From Owenia fusiformis (Eukaryota; Annelida; Polychaeta; Sabellida; Oweniidae): a stretch of 60,000 nt of DNA. Made by a program: the position numbers and the translations under genes. Below the pieces are notes generated by a model. The model did no database searches and was not told the DNA's origin. It worked only from the letters and a program-made list of their open reading frames with translations. The stretch lies in assembly GCA_903813345.2 (NCBI GenBank), contig CAIIXF020000001.1, forward strand, positions 1,304,001 to 1,364,000, in the 5' to 3' direction. Of this stretch, positions 52,710-60,000 are shown piece after piece. How positions within the stretch are numbered: position 1 is the first letter of the stretch; each line of letters begins with the position of its first letter.

Positions 52710-55276
52710 ATCAAGTTCCGAGTTTAAGTTGTGTCGAATAATATCAAAATGTGTCATCTACAAGATCGATCAATAACAAGACCCATACTAGCCATACATC
52801 AACACCGTGACGAGTCTGACTTACTTTAAAAATAACAATTCTACAAGAATCTACATGCGTTCCAATTCATAAGTTTGTAAACAATGTTCCTCGTAGATGT
52901 TTGTATATCTGTCCATCCTGTAGTCCAGTTTGTCAATTCTTCTTACATTTGATTGTATGTTGAAGGAAACAATTGGAAAATGGGAAATAAATTTTGGGAA
53001 AAATTATATGTATTTGATAAGAAGTTAATTAATTTTCAAAACATTAAAAACCGAGGGTGATTACAGATTTTGCAAATAACTATTCAAACATCGACAGATC
53101 TTTTGTTCCATTTGGTAAAGTCTTGTCCGTCAACTTCTGCTAAGTACTTTGTATCGAATCTCGAATTTCACAACAGTACATGATTTTTATTTTGCGAAAA
53201 CACACTTTTACTTTTTAAAATTGCCAACAAAAATAAGATACATGCTTTCTCCAAAATGTTGCTGTTTATGAACTCTGAAAAGATATATCCATTTGAGATT
53301 AGATATGAGCTGGTTTCGGAAACAGCACTTTTAATATCCGCGACTGTTTTACGATATAGTATCATCAGAAATATCATCAAATACTAGGCCTATCTGTTTT
53401 ATGAGTTCAACCTGGGAATTAAATGGTTTATCGCCAAAACCACCTTTCACAATTAACGTAAAATTTTGCGATAAGTGACGCATTTAGCTTTCCAGACATA
53501 CCACTTGACTCGCTTGTCTTTAAACACGGCGTTTTTGAAATCTTCGATAAACTACCATATGGAGTGGAGTTGGGTACGGACATGTGTTGAATCTGAAAGC
53601 GTTCTATTTGAACGAAACTCAACTCCGATCTTACCACCATCAGTTTTCAAAATAGGAATATGATTAAAAATATTTTTTGAAAAAGATGACGTCATGATTT
53701 GAACGCCCGTTATTTCCCTCTCATACGCCCCCTATCGGCGAGCCGAAACTTCAAAATTAGGTAGATAATTAACACGTGACTGTCTAATCTTACTTGACAG
53801 CTTTAATAGTGAGGATTGTAGACGTCTAATTGTTATCTTAACCACCAGATGAGCAGGGGGAACAAAACCATAACAAAAACACATTAGCACAGAGCAGCAA
53901 AGCAAAATCTGGCTGTGAAAAACCTGTTCTTAGATAAATTAAACCATCCTTCAAATTTCTGATTGGTATAAGATGTCACTTGTTGAGGTCTGGTACGATG
54001 AAAACTTGACGTCAGCAGCGTTTGGCCAATCTCATACTGTGGCATTCATGTAAAAATCGTATATGTATTTAAATAATATCGTTTTATTTTTTTTTTACAT
54101 TTAATCAGTTTGGTATCTTAAATTAAATAGGAGGTTGATAACAATGTATGCCGTTATTTAAATTATGTGATCTCTATCTAAATTTATTTTTTCAAAGTTA
54201 TTTACTGACGATTAGTAATATCAAAATATGTATGAACGATTGGTGTTAATGGCAATTATTCTGAAAGGCACGGGCTGAGCTATTTTTTCTTTTATTTGAT
54301 TTTATATCAAATGTGTTATCTTAATATAATTAAAAACAACTCTAGCTCATGTGTATCTAGTGCACGAATTCTATTTCGTCCCAAGATAATGTGCAGTTAT
54401 TTCATCGGTCAATGCATGATTGCTCAATATTCCCAGTAAAAAGTTCTATTTATCCCAGACATTATCAGACTGTTTGAAATATTACTATAATTCACCTGTT
54501 GGAGAAAGATGTTGTTTATATACGAACAATTATTATCCACCCAATATAGGATATGATCTAATAAGTAAGTGAGCGATATCTTATAAATGAAGTTAAAAAC
54601 AATGTTATGGATAATATCAAGCCACTTCTCTTCTAAATGTTTTATTTTTGCTTCAGATTGAAATTTTCATTTCAAAGTAAATCGTGAATTATGAGATAAG
54701 AATTTCAGCATAAAAATGGTATGACATTCCGATTTAGAGATCTTGCATTCCAATATTAATATTTTGGGATTTGGTTTCATCTTCGGTACACTTCAGATAG
54801 CAGCGGAGAGTAAGACTGCCACTAATCAACTCGAACTCACCCCCTAGAGTTAGCTGATAAACATGGAGTTATCTTCTTTTACAAGTCACCCTCCTTGAAA
54901 TCAAACCCTATATATATATATATTCCAAGTCTCGCGTTAAATGCAAATGTTCATATCACGTTTTTTTCATGGAATGATTGAAATAACGGGGAATATGATA
55001 GAGTTGATTGCTATACATGATATTATTTCTCGCACGTGCCGCTATGGACTAAAAGTGCACTGGTTAACAATACGAGTGCGTGCAATAATTAAGATAACAT
55101 GCATACACGAATGATGGAAAACAAAGGCAACCTCGGTCATCCTCAAGGCATAGCTCTGGGGAAAATACATACATAATTGTTTAATTAACCCCTCTGCAGT
55201 CAATAATTGCAAACATCACCATCCATTTGTTTTTTAAAACATTTGAAATAGTAACCCCGCGTGGAGGTTTATATTC
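52710..55276. other. Intergenic, nothing recognised
   Basis: AT-rich. A short TA run (about 54908-54924) and a possible upstream region for the exon at 55371 are the only points noted. Confidence 0.4.
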
Positions 55277-55284
55277 TATATAAA
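55277..55284 (+). promoter_or_regulatory. TATA box candidate
   Basis: TATATAAA, 87 bp upstream of the ATG at 55371. It predicts a start near 55305-55310 and a leader of about 60 nt. Confidence 0.4.
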
Positions 55285-55370
55285 TTACCATTCGAATTTC
55301 GTGGTACTCATTTTGTGCAATTTGACCCTGTGCCGAAGACCATGTAAGAATTCTCAGTGATAAAACAATC

Positions 55371-55440
55371 ATGGAAGATATCGGAATTTACACCTTTCTC
55401 CGAATGAGCGTCATCCTCTCTACTATAGCAACCGGGATAG
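55371..55440 (+). CDS. Candidate first coding exon with signal-peptide-like start
   Basis: ATG at 55371 encodes 23 residues plus one base before a strong donor (ATAG/gtgagt). The sequence (MEDIGIYTFLRMSVILSTIA...) has a short polar start, one Arg and a hydrophobic core ending in small residues, as in a signal peptide or anchor. A TGA in frame lies ~46 bases upstream. Phase-1 donors after a signal-peptide exon are common in secreted and receptor proteins. No second exon could be identified in the remaining 4.5 kb, so the family is unknown and the call is inferential. Confidence 0.4.
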
Positions 55441-55442
55441 GT

Positions 55443-55530
55443 GAGTACATTTATTTTATATCATAATTTGAGTACATTCATTTTATATCATAATTTGAGT
55501 ACATTATGATTCATTTTATATGATAATATT
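55443..55530 (+). repeat. 27-bp tandem repeat beginning at the splice donor
   Basis: Three units starting GAGTACATT, each with ATTTTATATCATAATTT or a variant. The first overlaps the donor gtgagt of the candidate exon. Confidence 0.75.
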
Positions 55531-58500
55531 TGGATTTATAACTTTGCCGGCGCACATTTGAAAATTAAACATATTCAATAAAATAAAACTGTAAAACAAA
55601 ATCACTGTTACTGCATATCTGATTAAAAATATGACAGCATTGATGAAAGCTAGAGTTTATATTCACAACAATGATATTATAAACATCAATCATTGTTTTG
55701 CGTAAAAACTAATGTTTTCAAGTTGCCTTATTGCATGTGTTAGCTTGCTGACTTATTTAAAAATCAAGTAGATGAACAGGTTCAAAATCGTTTTTAATAC
55801 TTTCAACATAAATACTCATGTTTACATTTGTTGGTGGGTTACTTGTCATTTCAATTAAAGCGACATTCCAATTTTTCAACAGTCATGATTAAGAAACCAC
55901 TAACTTTTACTGTAAGTTGAAACTTGATCCTGCGATTCTGACGTTTCGACATTAAATTCACAGTTCGGGGCAACTTGAGGGATTATAATAGCATTCCATT
56001 GACACGGTTGACTACTGTTAGATCTCGTTAATTTGGGTTAATCAGATCGAGACACGTACTTTGAGTACGATATTTAATGCAATTTGGGCTCCCGAACTAG
56101 AGTATTTTTGTAAATATTTCCTTTTACATTTTTGGAAAAAGTCAATGTTTTGTAAATACAATTAGTGCACGGGTTATCTTTACTTTCCGGAAACAATGAT
56201 TGCATTTAGAAATGACTCTATTTATCTTAAATTGCCTAGCAACGTAAAGATATTCCCTCATTGTAAATAGTGAATATCCGACAGAGATCTACTTGAGTTT
56301 TTGCCTTCGAGAGGTTTTTTGAGTTTTTTCTACTTATTACCACAGGGGAAGAATTTTCAAAAAGGATTGCCAGAACCCTTATGAAAGTAAAAAATAACTT
56401 GATAGATGTCAAGAACTTGTGTTTCAAGCAGTTTCCAAGTGCCATGGTGATATGGACTCTAAACGTCGTTTTCCAGCTTTAATTATGTTTTGATTTAAAT
56501 TACACCATATGCCGGAAGGCTTGGTTTTTTGTTCACTATTGTGTTCTATGGGAAGCTAACTCCCATTGAGAGAACATCCGAAATTAGCGTCTCAAATAAC
56601 GCGATTGTCCCTCCAGACTCAAACGACAATATCCCGATAGCGTCGGTATATTAAATGTCATGAAGGACTTGAATTCTGCTCAATGTAGGCTTAGTGACAA
56701 TTGCCTTTTGTCTCAATGGATACAGAGGATCAGTTGTCTATGATAAACTGGGAAAGGTACAGTTGATAATCACACAGTCGCCTTTTGAGATGTTAGTTGA
56801 TTCAGTGTTTTATTTATTAATTCTTAGGTTAGGAAGAAATGTTGTTGTACTTTTAGTACTATTGTGATTTTTTCAACCTGAAGAAAGTCATCTGGGCCCC
56901 AAACTATCGATGTATCGGTCAATTGGGAAATGCGAAATTAAGCCAAATGGAAGGATGAATAATGAGATGCTTCTAAATCCGTTCCCATGGATCCAAACAC
57001 ATCTAATCAAGAAATTAGAAACTAGTAAGGTCCATTTCATGATTATAAATTCTCGCCATTAGTGTCAACTATTTACATGTAATCATCACTTCGATTAATT
57101 TAATCATAACTTCCCGCTATCTTTCAACACATGTGTTGACTGTTGATATACAGCGTCTTCAATGGAGTTGTCGATGGTGATGTTTGCCAGCGTTAAGTGC
57201 TCATGAATGACTCAGTGAAATATACAAAACGCCAACATACTTGACGCGCGGGATGTTGAACACTCCTAATAGCATGTCTGGAGTTAATCATCATAACATG
57301 CGTATCAAGTATTTCACAAAAATTAAGAAAAATTGCATTTTTATTGATTAATATTTGGCCATGTACAATCAGCTTGAAATGTTGGTCAAATGGCTCAATT
57401 ACTCTAAGTTGATTTATATTCGAAACAAAATGTCAGTCATTAAAGAAAAGTTGTATCTTGCTATGGAGGAGACATTTAAGATATGAAAGGTATCTAAAAT
57501 AACCTCTAAATTCATTAGAGCATAAATTACACCTCTCGTTACTGTCATCTTTCGACACGTATCTAGTTCGAACTTAGATGCCACTGGTATTTAATTAAAG
57601 CGAATATATGCCCCCTCCAGCTCCCCGTCTACTGGCGTACGCACAGAACATGATTTAGCCGAACGTTCCTCTGGAGATAAATAAATTACCTGGATCGATT
57701 GGGAATGTTTGTGGTTGTACCTGCACAAAACACTACGTGTGTTTGGGTGTGGTTATCTGTTCATCATTTCCTTACGTCAATTACTTCTCTTCTGCGTGCG
57801 TCTGGTTCTTCGAAAATAATGGGTATTCTAAAACAAATGCCTGGTTATCTCTGTATGCTCAAATTATGCGTGAATGCATTCTTACTTTGCACATTAACAG
57901 CATCGTCCCTTTCCACTGGGTCGAACTGCAACTGAAACCTTGTGAATCTTTATGCATTCACAGAATCATACACAAAATTAGTTCACGATTGATAGAACAA
58001 TTCAGTGAAAAATCCAACCTTCGATGGACACACGAGAAAAAAATGAAATGCTTTATTGGTAGTTTACTGTAACATCTTCATTTGCCATAAGTCATCAGTC
58101 AAAACCAGAGCTTTAATCAGAAATATAAATAGAAACTTTTTGGCATATATGAATCTATGAAAGTTATAGATAGGAGATGTGCAAGCAACTTGTTAGGACC
58201 TTACTAACTTCAATTTGCAAGTTATCTCTTGTCCCCCCAGGTATCAGAAAAACTATGCACTGATCTACCTTTTCTAGCACACCAAATATGAAATGAAGCC
58301 GATAAATATGTATTTCTAAATTACTAATCTTTAAAGTTAAAAGGAAATATACACTCTTTGACAAATGTTTATCATACTCGTTAGGCAGCCCAGGGGATCG
58401 GGACAGGCTAAACAAACGATCCTTAGATCTTTGAACGGTAATCCCCTGGCTCGAGATCTATGATCCTTATTTTATTCACTAATCAAGGATTCCAGGGCAT

Positions 58501-60000
58501 GGCCCACCAGTAGTAGTCTACATAGAGTACATGTTTCTGTAATTAGCCCGGTGCTATATAAACAAGGTAACTGATATAGGATTGATTCGTGTTGATTAAA
58601 GCGAATAGAGCCAATGATTCTGAGGAGCAGTTCACTTGTTTGTCACTTGAAATCCAACCAGCTGGTCCACTTGTCTGTTAGCTTTATATGTTACCCCATC
58701 AACCACAAGGACTAGTGGTCACCAAACCTCTCAAGGCATCGTATTTGAGATGCGTTCCAAAGATTTCAAAGATACCACAATAGTAGTGGACATGATACCC
58801 TCTGGCTTTATGGGAAGGAATCCAAGACTCTGTTCAATTATCAGAAATGGTCAAACAGAAGTCATGATCCTCTATCAGTTTCAAAGTGTATGTAAACGTG
58901 AAGCTAGGCATAACTAAATCCCTTTTATTTTTTATGAGCATATGAAATGCAATCCATATTCGGGGTGTAGATTTAACTGCTGTGTTAATTGTCGCGTTGC
59001 CTAACTCAGTGATAACATCGCGGGGCAGCGTGGGGTGCCGAGTGTCTAACAAATCTCAACACACGCTCACATCTGACGTTTGACACTCAAGAGGTTGGCG
59101 TCTTGCAATACATACATACTACTTAATCCTAACCCTTTCCATAAATTTAAAAGTTTGCTTCATTCAGAGAGCTTCATATACAATTGCAACTATCTGGCAC
59201 CCATGAAAACATACTTTACCCTTTGGCCCAGCTTTGCCTTAGCAGATATTGATAGATACCTTTTCTGTATGTTTTTTGGTCTGGTAAAATTCTCGATCCA
59301 GGATAGAAGATCTGACAAAATCATATCGTTTATCAGTCATTTTGAAAAGTCAGAATTCACAAATGGTTTGATGGTCTATCAGTGAAATCGGTTCTCAAGT
59401 GTGGAATGATATCCCTTCTCTTTAGTGGCGATTTCTAGAAGGTCATATATCTTTTAATGTGCAGAGGTGGCGATTAATCGTTACTTGAAAAGATAAACCA
59501 TGTTTTATAATACACAGACGCGCTCTCTTCAATAAATAAAACTAGATTGATAAACATTTCTGAGTTTCTTCTTCCTCAAGAATTCTTAATTCTAGCATAA
59601 CATGTAAAATCATTTTACTGATGAAGTGTCTATCATTCTGGTATTTTGCTCCACGTTTTAATTCATTTCAAGAATTTCTCTTCCAATTATTTAATCAATC
59701 ATTCGACGATGTTGAATAGCTCATGTCGAAGTTTGGAATATATAGTTCATTTAGATAACATACCCTTTTGAGAAGTTGGATTAAAAGACCTCATCAAATT
59801 GCTAATTAAAGCTGTGAAATTCAAGGTAGATATAACAGATATCAAAACACATAATCATTATCAATTCAATAAAATAAATACATGTTTTTCGCATTCTTGG
59901 GAAAACTGATGAGAAACAAAACAGGTTTCCATGGCAATTTACAAAGCATCATTTGGATTTCTGTTTTCTAAGCACTAAGCACTTGTAAATGGTTCTCGAT
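55531..60000. other. No gene recognised
   Basis: AT-rich sequence. Longest frame (57737-58072, +) and an overlapping one (57699-57935) show no domain and no clear splice boundaries. If 55371-55440 is a real exon, this is its intron or the start of its next exons. Confidence 0.4.

Noticed and set aside
57699-58072. Frames of 78 and 111 codons with a hydrophobic segment
   Set aside because: They lack a clear acceptor or donor and any family resemblance, and two overlapping registers are equally open. Kept only as a note for the search for exons of the 55371 gene.

Overview
This window is nuclear DNA from an invertebrate animal. It has AT-rich intergenic DNA, short coding exons flanked by GT/AG introns, many foldback and hairpin transposons, and two recognisable metazoan gene families. 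Nothing prokaryotic is present (no operons, no ribosome-binding sites). The species cannot be named from sequence alone. A marine invertebrate, either a non-vertebrate deuterostome or a lophotrochozoan, is a reasonable guess but only a guess.

Layout. (1) 1-11471: gene-poor and rich in repeats. It holds two related hairpin elements, an array of AGGTCA half-sites, a composite inverted-repeat element (about 4427-7477) with a 391-bp exact internal duplication, diverged repeats, a pyrimidine microsatellite and an isolated NRF-1-type site. (2) 11472-28862 (+): the last six coding exons of an SLC43-family (LAT3/LAT4/EEG1-like) membrane transporter. The 5' exons are not in view. Its introns hold an 18-copy poly-C minisatellite and, in the 12.6-kb last intron, a 1.9-kb element with 71-bp terminal inverted repeats (TIRs) and a 5-bp target-site duplication (TSD), several interleaved foldbacks and a few candidate regulatory clusters. 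(3) 29284-36181: one 6.9-kb foldback element, flanked by a 6-bp ATGAGT duplication, whose two arms of about 3.24 kb form a giant hairpin. It sits between the 3' ends of two convergent genes. (4) 37413-44363 (-): a complete seven-exon Odd-skipped-related (Osr/Odd/Bowl) four-zinc-finger transcription factor of 461 residues. All intron phases are consistent. A candidate TATA box, a short upstream ORF and an NRF-1-type site lie upstream. (5) 44364-60000: mostly non-coding, with hairpin elements at 47612-48483, 49801-49955 and 52297-52704 and a poly-C tandem array at 50520-52080. One plausible first coding exon (55371-55440, +) encodes a signal-peptide-like start.

The SLC43 and Osr genes converge on the giant palindrome, and the Osr gene and the 55371 candidate diverge. 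No functional relation between the genes is implied. The main unusual feature is the density and nesting of inverted-repeat DNA. One 20-21 bp quasi-palindromic core (GTGAGCGYAGCGARNGAGTG) sits at the tip of several otherwise different hairpins.
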